Source: Apibacter mensalis
GTDB lineage: Bacteria; Bacteroidota; Bacteroidia; Flavobacteriales; Weeksellaceae
Assembly (NCBI RefSeq): GCF_001418685.1
Contig: NZ_LIVM01000003.1
Span: forward strand, 62,001 to 126,000
Length of the DNA stretch: 64,000 bases
Direction of reading: 5' to 3'
Below the pieces are notes generated by a model. That model was not told the origin of the DNA. It did no database searches and saw nothing but the letters and a program-made list of their open reading frames with translations. Positions 10,294-19,714 of the stretch are shown piece by piece. How positions within the stretch are numbered: the first letter of the stretch is position 1; the number at the start of each line of letters is the position of its first letter. A program made the position numbers and the translations under genes.

Positions 10294-13200
10294 ATGAAAG
10301 ATACAGATATTGCAATTGTAGGAATGTCTTGTTTCCTTCCAGGAGCAAATAATATCAATGATTTTTGGAACAATTTAATAAAAGGAACCTCTTCCATTAC
10401 CGAAGTTCCTGAAGAAAAAATTGATTCAATCTACTTTAAAAATAATTTAAATAAATTAGATCATATCTATTGTAATAAAGGAGGATTTATTCCTCCTATT
10501 ACAATTGATATGAATAAAATAGGAATCTCAACTGAGCAAGCACAAAATTTAGATCCTATACAGCTATTAATTATAAAATTAGTATATCAAGCATTAGAAG
10601 ATGCTTCTGTATTTGAGAAAAGAATTTCTTTAAAAAAATCCTCGATAATAATCGGAAAAGAAAATTACATTGGTTCTAATGACTTAAAATGTATAGATAT
10701 TGTCCGTACCAGCGAACAACTTGCATTAGCAATTAAAAATATACTCCCATCAATTTCTGATCAAGAAATTGAAAAGGTTAAAGAAGCTTTTCAAAAAGAT
10801 AGAAGAGCTCAAGAAAGAGATATAAAACTCAAATATACGACTAAATCTATTGCGGGATTAGTTTCCTCTCATTTTAAAACTGAAGGAGCCGCATATACTA
10901 TTGATGCTTCAGAAGTAAGTTCATTACTTGCAGTTGAGCAATCAATACAGGAATTACTAAATAACAAGGTTGAAATTGCAATAGCCGGAGGTATGCAGTT
11001 TAGTCAAAATTCTCCCTATTGGAGTGTTTTTTCCAATTCCGGTTTATTATCTCACAAACAAGAAATTAAACCATTTGATGAAGAGGCTGACGGTATCCTA
11101 TTAAGTGAAGGGGCCGGTTTTATTGTTTTAAAGAAATTAAGTAAAGCACTTTCAGATAATGATCGTATCTATGCAGTAATTAAAGGAGTCGGAATAGCTT
11201 CCAATGGAAATAATTTTTCAAACGGACAAAAAACAGCTATTCAAGAGGCTTGGAAGAATGCAAAAGTAAAAGCAGATAATATTGGATATATAGAGGCAAA
11301 CGGCACTGCAATTAAAAACAATGATAAAATTGAGGTTGAAGTGCTTTCTGAACTATTTAAAGATGATAAAGTATTAATTGGATCTGTAAAGTCCAACATC
11401 GGGCATACTCTTTCCGCGTCCGGTATGGCAAGTATAATTAAAACTGCACTATCCTTATATAATAAGAAAATTCCGGCAACAATACATTGTGAAAAGCCCA
11501 ATGATATACTGAAAAACACAAAAATTATGCCTGTTTCAGAATTAACTGATTGGAATGAAAAAGAAATTCCATTAAATGCAGGCGTGAGTACATTTGGAAT
11601 TGACGGAATGAGTGCACATATTGTCTTACAAGCACATGGACATGCAGAGGAAACTCATAAATCAGTTCCGGTTTTTCAAGAAGATGTTATTGCCATTTCC
11701 GCAGCAACTAAAGAGGCTTTAATAGAAGCTTTGGATAAAAGAGATTTTTCAATATCGGATCAAACCGGTAATTATCGATTAGTACTTTTTAATCCGACAT
11801 CAGAACGCATTGAAAAAGCCAAAAAGTTAATCTCAAAAGATAAACCATGGAAAGGTAGACAAGATATTTGGTTCTCCAATAAACCTCTTTTAAGAAATAA
11901 TGAAAAAATAGCTTTCTTATTTCCCGGATTTGATCCCTCATCCAACCCTGAAGTAGAGAGTATTGCAAAACACTTTGGTTATGAAGTACCGAAAGAAAGA
12001 ATTACGGGTAATTTACTCCTTGATCAATCTTTTAAGCAATTCCATGGAGGTGAAATTATAGACGGTGCGTTAAAAAAAATGGGTATAAGACCCGATTTAA
12101 CTGCAGGGCATAGTTTAGGAGAATGGTTTGCTGCTAAATCCGGAGGTCTCGTTTCAGATGAGTCTGTTGAAAATTTATTGAATTCAATGGATCCTGAAAA
12201 ATACAACATGGACGATGTATATTTCATTGCAGTAGGTGCCGGTACAGAAACAGTAAAACCCATATTAGATAAAATTCAGGATCTTTATCTATCCAATGAT
12301 AATTGTCCTAACCAGGTTCTATTATGTGGAACTGAAACAGCAAAAGATCAACTAATACAAATCTTAAAATCTAAAAATATCTTTTATCAAGTTTTAGATT
12401 TTAAATCCGGTTTTCATTCTCCATTCCTTAAAAAGAAGCTTTATTTATTAGACGATCTTAATTACATTAAGATTGAGAAAAATGATATTCCGGTTTGGTC
12501 AGCAACTACGTTAGATGTTTATCCGCATGATTTTGAATCTTTTAAAGAACTTACCATGCAACATCTTACGCAAGCTGTTCTTTTTCGTGAATTAATTGAA
12601 AAATTATATGAAAAAGAAAATGTTAGATTTTTTATTCAAATCGGAAGTGGAAGTTTGATTGGATTTGTAGATGATATTCTTAAAAATAAAGAATATGCTG
12701 CTATTTCCTCAACAGGACCTAAACTCTCTACTCTGGAACAATTAAGACGGGTACTTTCTTTACTATTTATAGAAGGTAAAGATATTAATATTTCATTTAT
12801 TGGTCTTAAAAATGAGGAAGCGTCTTCATTGAATGATGAAATTCTTGTTTTTGAAAACCAATCCTTGATAAAAAACTTTCCTTTATTACAAGAATTATCC
12901 CACAAAAATAAAATTAAAACTTCAGAATCAGACTCAATAAATTCTCTTTTCATAAAATCCAATCATCCGGTTGTTCAAGCGATGAATGATTACACCAAAG
13001 AACTTATTCTTATGCAAAAAGAATTAACTGAGATGGTTGAAAAAAGGAAAACATTTGCTTCGAATTCTGACATTATTGCTACTAACTTTGTATCTTTAAA
13101 AGAATATGCTCCTCAGCCGGTTGTTCCTAACACAGGCACTCAAGAGATAAAAGTAGGAAGCTCTTTTGAAGAGAAGTTAAATATCGATCTAAAGAATTAC

Positions 13201-14622
13201 CCTTATATAATAGATCATTCTTTATTCAAACAACCCAAGAATTGGAAAGTTGTTGAAGATTTATGCCCGGTTATACCCATGACAATGACTTTTGAGCTGT
13301 TAATTGAAGCAGCTCATAAGCAAAATTTAAATAAAAAAGTTCTTCGTCTGGGGCCTGTAAGTGTATTTCAATGGATGAAAGTTTATAAACCATTCCAACA
13401 CACTATTGAAGGAACTTGGAAAACTGAAAATGTGGTTTCTCTAAAAATCAAAAATTTTGCTAATGGAGACGTAACATTAGGAGAATCTTTCCCAGATGTA
13501 GATCCAGCTTATCTTGAAAACATTGATTTTGGAGAGAATGAAGTAACTTTACCTACTCCAGAAATTATTTATAAAGATCATATGTTCCATGGTCCCGGCT
13601 ATCAAGGTATTTTAGAAGTTACAAATATTTCCAAAAAAGGTTTACGGGCTATTGTTAAAAAGTCTTTTGGTAAAGGTTCTTTAATGGATACTATTGGACA
13701 ACTTTATGGATTATATCTTCAATTAATGGTAGAGGGAGAATCCAAAGTAAGCTTTCCTGTAAAAATAGAAGAAATTAATTTTTATCAAAATGTTGAAGAT
13801 CAGGAAGGAACTTTTGAATGTATTTGTCTTCCTACTTCATTTGTAGATAAATTGGCAACTGCCGACATTATCATGAAACGCGATGGAAAAATCTGGTGTA
13901 TAATTAAAGGTTGGAAAAACCAAATATTTGAAGGTTTTGATGCAAAACTATGGAACACCAATATGAGTCCATCGGAACATATTTTAGCAAATGAAATAGC
14001 TCCAAATGTTTATTTCTTTGATGATAGATATAAAAAAGCCGTAAATCAAGATTTCTTAATGCATATTTATTTAAATACAGATGAAAAACGTCATTACGAT
14101 TCTCTAATGTTAAATAAGAAAAAAGATTTCTTAATAAGCCGTGTATGTGTTAAAGATAGTGTTAGAAATTATATTAATAATCAATACGGAATAAAATATT
14201 TCCCAATTGAATTTAGTATTCAGCATGATGAAAGGAATAAGCCTTCCATACATGGAGTACCGGAAACAGATCCGTTAGAAATTTCAATTGCTCATAAAGG
14301 GAGCAATACCGTAAGCATAGTATCCAATAGGCCGGTAGGAATTGATTTAGAAATCATTGAAGAACGTGATAAAGGTTTCTTAGATATTGCATTCACAGAA
14401 AAAGAAATAAACCTTATAAAATCAAAAGATGATATTGCAGAATGGAGCACTCGTTTTTGGGTGGCTAAAGAGGCCTATGGGAAAATGCTTGGCATTGGAT
14501 TAAACGGAAACCCTAAGCAATATGAAGTAACATCAATTGATGGTGAAAATCTAACCATTAATGATACCGTAATAAAAACAAGTAAACATAATAATAAATT
14601 CATAATCGGATGGACTCAATAG
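10294..14622 (+). CDS. PfaC/PfaB/PfaE-like fusion: KS(CLF)-AT-DH-PPTase
   Basis: This 1442-residue partner synthase begins with a ketosynthase-like domain (about 1-440) lacking catalytic residues: the Cys position is E207 (DASEVSS) and the first His is Asn (EANGTAI). It should therefore act like a chain-length factor. An acyltransferase-like domain follows (about 560-840) with S607 in AGHSLGEW, though its oxyanion GQGSQ motif is changed to GFDPSSN. Next is a hot-dog dehydratase (about 960-1230) with H975 in IDHSLFKQP and FHGPGYQ. A Sfp-type phosphopantetheinyl transferase ends the protein (about 1260-1442: GIDLEIIEE with D1351/E1353; WVAKEAYGK with K1392/E1393). The PPTase would activate the ACPs of this operon. 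The gene starts 8 bp after the first synthase. Confidence 0.9.
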   Translation: MKDTDIAIVGMSCFLPGANNINDFWNNLIKGTSSITEVPEEKIDSIYFKNNLNKLDHIYCNKGGFIPPITIDMNKIGISTEQAQNLDPIQLLIIKLVYQALEDASVFEKRISLKKSSIIIGKENYIGSNDLKCIDIVRTSEQLALAIKNILPSISDQEIEKVKEAFQKDRRAQERDIKLKYTTKSIAGLVSSHFKTEGAAYTIDASEVSSLLAVEQSIQELLNNKVEIAIAGGMQFSQNSPYWSVFSNSGLLSHKQEIKPFDEEADGILLSEGAGFIVLKKLSKALSDNDRIYAVIKGVGIASNGNNFSNGQKTAIQEAWKNAKVKADNIGYIEANGTAIKNNDKIEVEVLSELFKDDKVLIGSVKSNIGHTLSASGMASIIKTALSLYNKKIPATIHCEKPNDILKNTKIMPVSELTDWNEKEIPLNAGVSTFGIDGMSAHIVLQAHGHAEETHKSVPVFQEDVIAISAATKEALIEALDKRDFSISDQTGNYRLVLFNPTSERIEKAKKLISKDKPWKGRQDIWFSNKPLLRNNEKIAFLFPGFDPSSNPEVESIAKHFGYEVPKERITGNLLLDQSFKQFHGGEIIDGALKKMGIRPDLTAGHSLGEWFAAKSGGLVSDESVENLLNSMDPEKYNMDDVYFIAVGAGTETVKPILDKIQDLYLSNDNCPNQVLLCGTETAKDQLIQILKSKNIFYQVLDFKSGFHSPFLKKKLYLLDDLNYIKIEKNDIPVWSATTLDVYPHDFESFKELTMQHLTQAVLFRELIEKLYEKENVRFFIQIGSGSLIGFVDDILKNKEYAAISSTGPKLSTLEQLRRVLSLLFIEGKDINISFIGLKNEEASSLNDEILVFENQSLIKNFPLLQELSHKNKIKTSESDSINSLFIKSNHPVVQAMNDYTKELILMQKELTEMVEKRKTFASNSDIIATNFVSLKEYAPQPVVPNTGTQEIKVGSSFEEKLNIDLKNYPYIIDHSLFKQPKNWKVVEDLCPVIPMTMTFELLIEAAHKQNLNKKVLRLGPVSVFQWMKVYKPFQHTIEGTWKTENVVSLKIKNFANGDVTLGESFPDVDPAYLENIDFGENEVTLPTPEIIYKDHMFHGPGYQGILEVTNISKKGLRAIVKKSFGKGSLMDTIGQLYGLYLQLMVEGESKVSFPVKIEEINFYQNVEDQEGTFECICLPTSFVDKLATADIIMKRDGKIWCIIKGWKNQIFEGFDAKLWNTNMSPSEHILANEIAPNVYFFDDRYKKAVNQDFLMHIYLNTDEKRHYDSLMLNKKKDFLISRVCVKDSVRNYINNQYGIKYFPIEFSIQHDERNKPSIHGVPETDPLEISIAHKGSNTVSIVSNRPVGIDLEIIEERDKGFLDIAFTEKEINLIKSKDDIAEWSTRFWVAKEAYGKMLGIGLNGNPKQYEVTSIDGENLTINDTVIKTSKHNNKFIIGWTQ

Positions 14623-14909
14623 AAAAACAAAAAGAAAATATTTTTGAAACACTTAAAAAATTTATAACAGAAGTAATTGGCGAAGATGTAGCTGAAGAAT
14701 TAACTATTGAACCTGAAAGTGTTTTTACCAGAGATTTAGAAATGGATAGTATAGAAATTGTTTCATTCGCAGAGAAAGTAAAAGCTACCTATGGTGACAA
14801 TATTGATTTTAATGGATGGTTATCAGGTATGGAAATGGATCAATTAATCAATTTATCAATCAACGATGTTGTTAATTATATTGTAGATGCCAATAATTCA
14901 AATAAATAA
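14610..14909 (+). CDS. Free-standing acyl carrier protein of the PKS operon
   Basis: This 99-residue acidic protein has a phosphopantetheine attachment site at S47 (DLEMDSIEIV). It overlaps the end of the preceding synthase by 13 bp, which suggests translational coupling. It is diverged from the housekeeping ACP at 23664-23903, which has the classical DSLDTVEL motif. It probably carries a starter, an intermediate or the finished chain for transfer to the downstream enzymes, and would be primed by the PPTase domain of the preceding gene. The internal WLSGMEMDQLINL stretch is not typical of AcpP, consistent with a specialised ACP. Confidence 0.88.
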   Translation: MDSIEKQKENIFETLKKFITEVIGEDVAEELTIEPESVFTRDLEMDSIEIVSFAEKVKATYGDNIDFNGWLSGMEMDQLINLSINDVVNYIVDANNSNK

Positions 14910-15648
14910 TAGAAGAACTCACATATTAGAACTCAATCAAGGAGCTTCCGATACTATTGTAATGGTTCATGGAATGTTTACCAACTTATCCATATTTTAT
15001 TTTAATATAGCTCCTGAACTTGCTAAAAAATATCACGTGGTTATGTATGATCTACGTAGCCACGGCCTTAGTGGCAAAATCGATAAAGGTTATGATTTGG
15101 AAACTCTTTCAAATGATTTGTTAGAATTATTAAATCACTTAAATTTATCGAAAGTGGATTTGGTAGGATATAGCTTTGGTGGTCTAATATCTTTATATAC
15201 TGCCATTCATAACCAAGATAAAATCAAAAAAATAGCTATTATTGATTCCCCCATTACTGATAAAAATGGAGATACAGAGTTAATTCTTGAAAAATACGGT
15301 AATGAGTTCATTGAGCATTATATGAAAAATTATAGTATTTCAACCAATATTACGCCAAATAATAAGCAACTTGAAAAAAGTAAAAAACTATTTGATTTTT
15401 TACTTCATGAAACTTCCATGCCTCAGGATTTAATTAAGGATAAGGAATTTTCATCTAAAAAAAATATGAGTCTCATAAAGAATAAAACTTTATTACTTTA
15501 TGGAAATGAATCGGATTGTTTACCAGATGGAAAGCTTTTAAATTCCTATATTCCTAATTCAACCTTATTTACAGGAACAGGTGATCATAACATTCCTATT
15601 CAGAATCCTGAATGGATTAACGAAAAACTGAGTGAATTTTTTACTTAA
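14887..15648 (+). CDS. Alpha/beta-hydrolase (possible chain-releasing thioesterase or acyltransferase)
   Basis: This 253-residue alpha/beta-hydrolase has the oxyanion motif MVHGMF (about 26-31), nucleophile elbow VGYSFGG with S96, a likely acid in YGNESD and catalytic His in GTGDHNIP. It has no signal peptide and is probably cytoplasmic. The chosen ATG at 14887 overlaps the ACP gene by 23 bp and keeps the first beta strand (IIQINNRRTHI). Because neither synthase ends in a thioesterase, this enzyme is the best candidate for releasing or transferring the chain. That role is inferred from context; family membership alone only says hydrolase. Confidence 0.85.
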   Translation: MPIIQINNRRTHILELNQGASDTIVMVHGMFTNLSIFYFNIAPELAKKYHVVMYDLRSHGLSGKIDKGYDLETLSNDLLELLNHLNLSKVDLVGYSFGGLISLYTAIHNQDKIKKIAIIDSPITDKNGDTELILEKYGNEFIEHYMKNYSISTNITPNNKQLEKSKKLFDFLLHETSMPQDLIKDKEFSSKKNMSLIKNKTLLLYGNESDCLPDGKLLNSYIPNSTLFTGTGDHNIPIQNPEWINEKLSEFFT

Positions 15649-15663
15649 AAAACTAATTACTAC

Positions 15664-16851
15664 ATGGCAAAATTTACTTTTATTGTTCCCCCTCTCACGG
15701 GTCACATTAATCCAACATTAAGTCTTGGCAATGAACTTTTAAAAAGAAATCATACTGTTTCCTGGTTTAGTTTAGACGCTAATTTAAAAGATCAACTACC
15801 AGAAAAAGGCCAGTTAATTGTTCTTCCTATTGATATGGATGAAATGGCAAAAAAAAAGCTTTTTGAACATGCACAAGAACTTCAAAAAAAGAAAGTATAC
15901 GGCATAGATAGTCTTAAATTTTTATACGAAGAAGTTCTCACCCCCATGAATTCATTAATGATGAATGGAATAGAAAATGCATTAGATGAATTTAAACCTG
16001 ATGTTGTTATTTCCGACCATCAAATTTTTGCTGGCGCAACTGCTTCATTTAAAAAAAATATACCATATGCCACTTCTGTTACAGCTCCGGCATCAATTAA
16101 AGTTAATCCTTCTTTTCCTAAAATTCATGAGTGGGAAGGTGAGCAGGTAATTGCTTTTCAGAATAAATTCGGTGTTTCAGGAAATGATCGTCTTGATTGT
16201 TCAAAATTATTGACATTGGTATATACCTCAAAAGAATTTTTCGGAGAAACTGATTTACCTTCAAATTATAAATTTATTGGACCAGTATTATCACCACGTT
16301 CTCAAAAAATTGATTTTGATTGGATAAAATTCGAAAAGATTAGTCAAAATCGTTCAAAAATATTAGTAAGTATAGGAACAACTTTCGATCATACTCAAAA
16401 AAAACAATTTTTCAATAAAGTAGTTGAGGCTTTTGCAGGTGAAAATATTACTGTAATTGTAGTGTCTGATCCCGATTTATTTGAAAATATTCCCGATAAT
16501 TTTATTATCCAAAAACATATACCTCAACTTGAAATAATTCAACATATGCAGGCAGTGGTATGTCATGGAGGAAATAATACAGTCTGTGAAACTCTATCTT
16601 ATGGAATTCCTTTAATAGTTATTCCAATTGCTTACGATCAATCTTTTGTATCCAGTTGCGTAACAGATAGCGGAGCAGGAATTCGTTTGAATTTTAATCG
16701 CTTTAAAACTTCTCATCTAAAAGAAGCTGTTTATTCTATCTTAAATAATGACTTATACAGTAAAAATGCGAAAATGATTCAAAGCTCATTTGAAATAGCC
16801 GGAGGAGTTAGCAAAGGAGCAGACTATTTACAAACATTAGTAAAAAATTAA
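15664..16851 (+). CDS. GT1/MGT-family glycosyltransferase, copy 1
   Basis: This 395-residue protein has the UDP-glycosyltransferase (GT-B, macrolide-glycosyltransferase-like) fold. The N-terminal acceptor motif is PPLTGHINPTLSLGNEL (about 9-25). The C-terminal nucleotide-sugar motif includes HIPQLEIIQHM, VCHGGNNTVCETLSYGIP and PIAYDQS. Relatives glycosylate hydrophobic acceptors such as macrolides, carotenoids and lipids in the cytosol. It starts 15 bp after the hydrolase and 5 bp before its paralogue, so both probably act on the operon product. The sugar donor cannot be told from sequence. Confidence 0.9.
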   Translation: MAKFTFIVPPLTGHINPTLSLGNELLKRNHTVSWFSLDANLKDQLPEKGQLIVLPIDMDEMAKKKLFEHAQELQKKKVYGIDSLKFLYEEVLTPMNSLMMNGIENALDEFKPDVVISDHQIFAGATASFKKNIPYATSVTAPASIKVNPSFPKIHEWEGEQVIAFQNKFGVSGNDRLDCSKLLTLVYTSKEFFGETDLPSNYKFIGPVLSPRSQKIDFDWIKFEKISQNRSKILVSIGTTFDHTQKKQFFNKVVEAFAGENITVIVVSDPDLFENIPDNFIIQKHIPQLEIIQHMQAVVCHGGNNTVCETLSYGIPLIVIPIAYDQSFVSSCVTDSGAGIRLNFNRFKTSHLKEAVYSILNNDLYSKNAKMIQSSFEIAGGVSKGADYLQTLVKN

Positions 16852-16856
16852 AAATT

Positions 16857-18044
16857 ATGTCAAAATTCTTATTTGTTGTCCCTCCTTTTTTTGGACATAT
16901 TAATCCTAGTCTTAGTATAGGTAGAACATTATTAGAAAACGGCCATGAAGTTGCATGGGCCGGATTAACCGAAATAAAGCCTGAAACTATACCGGCAGGG
17001 GGTACTTTTTTTATATTAAAAGAATCTTATCAAGAAAATAAAGAAGAAATACAAGATATCATTAAATTACAAGATAGAGGTGCCAACTTACCTGCTTTGG
17101 AAGCATTAAAATTAGGTCTCCAAGATACATACATTCCATTTGCAAAAATAATGTATGCTGAGCTTTCAAAATTAGTAGATACCTATAAACCAGATGTTGT
17201 AATAAATGACTGTATCACATTTGCGGGAGCATTGGTAGCTCATGTTAAAAAAATTCCTTTAGCTACTATTACTCCTGTTACCCCTAATACACTTCATGAT
17301 CCGGGAACTGCACCCAAAGTGACTCAATGGGTTCATGATTCCATAATAAATTTACAAAAATCTGTCGGTATATCGGGTGATGAAGAATTAATTTCCTCTA
17401 AAGAAGTTAATATGTTTTACACTTCTCAAAAATTTGCAGGATATAAAGATGGTGAATATCCTTCTTATATGAAATTTATTGGAGCTTTAACTGGTCGACC
17501 AGATAATACCCCTTTTGATTGGGAAAGATTAAACAAAAATAATAATCCTAAAATTTATATATCTTTAGGTACAGTTTTAGTAAATATTCGTAAAGAATTT
17601 TTCACTAAAATGATAGAAGCTCTTAAAGATAAGAATGTAACTGTAGTAGCAGCAACAGACCCTGCTATCATTGAACAATGGCCTGATAACTTTATTGTAC
17701 AAAGCTATGTACCGCAGCTCGATCTACTTAAACATATTGATGTAGTTATTGGTCATGGAGGACTAAATACCGTTTGCGATACTTATATGAACGGTATTCC
17801 AATGCTCATTATACCTATAGCTTTTGATCAATCTCATACAGCAACTTTAATTGAGCAATATGGATGCGGCATAAGATTAAAATACAAACGTATGAGAATT
17901 AAGGACATAGAATATGCTGTGGATGAATTACTATATAATGAAAAATATAAAAAAGCTGCCAAAGAAATTCAAAAATCATTTTTGGAAGCCGGGGGAAATA
18001 AAAAAGCTGCTGAGCTTATTGAAAATCTAGCTAATAAAAATTAA
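16857..18044 (+). CDS. GT1/MGT-family glycosyltransferase, copy 2
   Basis: This 395-residue paralogue has exactly the same length and order of motifs as the gene 5 bp upstream: PPFFGHINPSLSIGRTL near the N-terminus, SYVPQLDLLKHI, GHGGLNTVCDTYMNGIP and PIAFDQS. The middle regions, which normally contact the acceptor, differ clearly between the copies. This points to an old duplication with different acceptor or donor use, for instance sequential addition of two sugars. It is cytoplasmic or membrane-peripheral and probably translated from the same mRNA as the synthases. Confidence 0.9.
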   Translation: MSKFLFVVPPFFGHINPSLSIGRTLLENGHEVAWAGLTEIKPETIPAGGTFFILKESYQENKEEIQDIIKLQDRGANLPALEALKLGLQDTYIPFAKIMYAELSKLVDTYKPDVVINDCITFAGALVAHVKKIPLATITPVTPNTLHDPGTAPKVTQWVHDSIINLQKSVGISGDEELISSKEVNMFYTSQKFAGYKDGEYPSYMKFIGALTGRPDNTPFDWERLNKNNNPKIYISLGTVLVNIRKEFFTKMIEALKDKNVTVVAATDPAIIEQWPDNFIVQSYVPQLDLLKHIDVVIGHGGLNTVCDTYMNGIPMLIIPIAFDQSHTATLIEQYGCGIRLKYKRMRIKDIEYAVDELLYNEKYKKAAKEIQKSFLEAGGNKKAAELIENLANKN

Positions 18045-18072
18045 GTGTAAACAAATATTTAAATTTTATAAG

Positions 18073-19638
18073 ATGGAAAAAACTTCTGAAAAGAATATTT
18101 ACTTTTTACTATTTATATATGTTTTAAGTATATTATTCATATGCTCAAAGATGTCCCCTCTTTATGTTACCAATGAATGGGCAGATCCTAACATATATTT
18201 TAATGTTGCTAAGGGAATGGTAAACGGAAGGGCTTTATATACTGAAATTTTTGATCATAAAGGTCCTTTTATATTTTTTATTTATGCTGCAGGATATTTA
18301 ATTTCGAATGAAAATTTTTACGGAATGTTTTTAATTGAACTAGTATCCTGGTATGTTCTAGCATTATCATTATACTCAAGTTCGAGATTATTTTTAAATA
18401 AATTCATTTCTTATATCATTGCTACAGCTTTCTTTATTTTTTTAATTAAAAGCATGAAAGCTGGTGGGTCTGCAGAAGAATTTATTTTATGTATGGAAGG
18501 GGTTACGTTATATTTGTTTTTAAAGTATTTTAAAGCTGACAATCCCATCCATAAACCAAAATATATGTTTATTCATGGTTTGTTAGTCACTGCTGTATTA
18601 TTTACAAAAATAAACCTGATAGCATTTTGGATTTTTCCTCTTTCCACTATATTTATAAATATATTATATCATAAAGAATATAAAAATTTTATATATAATA
18701 TTTTAACATTTATTTCGGGAGCTTTAATCATTAGCATACCGGTTGTTGGATATCTTTATTCCCATAATTGCTTAGAAGAAGCCTATAAAATTTATATTGA
18801 ATTGAATAGTGCTTATGCAAAATTAGGTACCCCTAAAAATATTCTACTCCGGTTACTGTCAAGAATTCTTTATTTATTCTTAGAACCAACTTGTTTATTT
18901 TTACTTGCTTTTATAGGAATATTTTTATTCCCACTAAAATATATTAAAAATATATTTGCAAAAGTAGGTATAGTATTATCCGGAATTATTTTATACACAG
19001 TTATATTTATGGGTAAATTTCAATATTATTATCCAATCCCTTATTTAATTTTCGGATTTTTAGGTTTTATATATGTTGGAATGATTTTTCAAAAATCTTT
19101 TGGATCATTTTATTTAAATTCGAATAAATCATTAATCTTTTCCATGTTGATTTTCATATCCACATGTGCCAGTGTGGCTGGACTTGATAATACACGCGTT
19201 GAAGCTTGGGTATTAAGTGGTGAAAATCATGATCGAAAAGCTTTAATGACAATGAAGTTTAAAAATGAAATCATGAAAGTAAATAATCCTACATTATTAA
19301 ATTTAGGATTCGGTTTGGCAAATAATCTTTTTACAACCTGTAATATTGTTCCTAACATTAAATATTTTGTGACTCCCAATCTCTCTCATAGATTTTATCC
19401 TCAGTTAAGAGATGAACAATTTCAATATTTAAAAGATAAAAAAACAGATTTCGTCATCATACAGCAATATATACCTAGTAATGGTTATTATGAAAAAATG
19501 GATCCAATTGACACCCCTTATAGCTTGAAAAAAAATCCATTATTATTAGAAAATTATAAGTTAATTCTTACTGATACTATTATTAATACGATTGATGAGA
19601 GGGCGGTAGATGTTTATTTTTTATATAAGAAAAAATAG
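18073..19638 (+). CDS. GT39-like polytopic membrane glycosyltransferase
   Basis: This 521-residue integral membrane protein has about 10-11 hydrophobic helices in the first 360 residues and a soluble, probably periplasmic, C-terminal part. The first loop carries the acidic motif NEWADPNIYFNVAKGMVNG followed by EIFDHKGPFIFFIY. This corresponds to the Asp-containing extracytoplasmic loop of GT-C (PMT/ArnT, family 39) enzymes, which use polyprenyl-phosphate sugars. It lies 28 bp after the second MGT gene and is the last gene of the operon. I infer that it adds a sugar to the product after export, or handles export itself. The function is unproven. Confidence 0.75.
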   Translation: MEKTSEKNIYFLLFIYVLSILFICSKMSPLYVTNEWADPNIYFNVAKGMVNGRALYTEIFDHKGPFIFFIYAAGYLISNENFYGMFLIELVSWYVLALSLYSSSRLFLNKFISYIIATAFFIFLIKSMKAGGSAEEFILCMEGVTLYLFLKYFKADNPIHKPKYMFIHGLLVTAVLFTKINLIAFWIFPLSTIFINILYHKEYKNFIYNILTFISGALIISIPVVGYLYSHNCLEEAYKIYIELNSAYAKLGTPKNILLRLLSRILYLFLEPTCLFLLAFIGIFLFPLKYIKNIFAKVGIVLSGIILYTVIFMGKFQYYYPIPYLIFGFLGFIYVGMIFQKSFGSFYLNSNKSLIFSMLIFISTCASVAGLDNTRVEAWVLSGENHDRKALMTMKFKNEIMKVNNPTLLNLGFGLANNLFTTCNIVPNIKYFVTPNLSHRFYPQLRDEQFQYLKDKKTDFVIIQQYIPSNGYYEKMDPIDTPYSLKKNPLLLENYKLILTDTIINTIDERAVDVYFLYKKK

Positions 19639-19660
19639 TAACTATTTATAGTTATATATA

Positions 19661-19694
19661 AAAAGAGTTCAGGTTAAACCTGAACTCTTTTTTT
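19661..19694. terminator. Bidirectional intrinsic terminator between the PKS operon and pyk
   Basis: A near-perfect inverted repeat (AAAAGAGTTCAGGTT / AACCTGAACTCTTTT) has a T-run on the plus side and an A-run on the left that reads as T on the minus strand. It serves the convergent genes ending at 19638 and 19715. Confidence 0.9.
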
Positions 19695-19714
19695 TGGTTA
19701 TATGTTAAAATATT

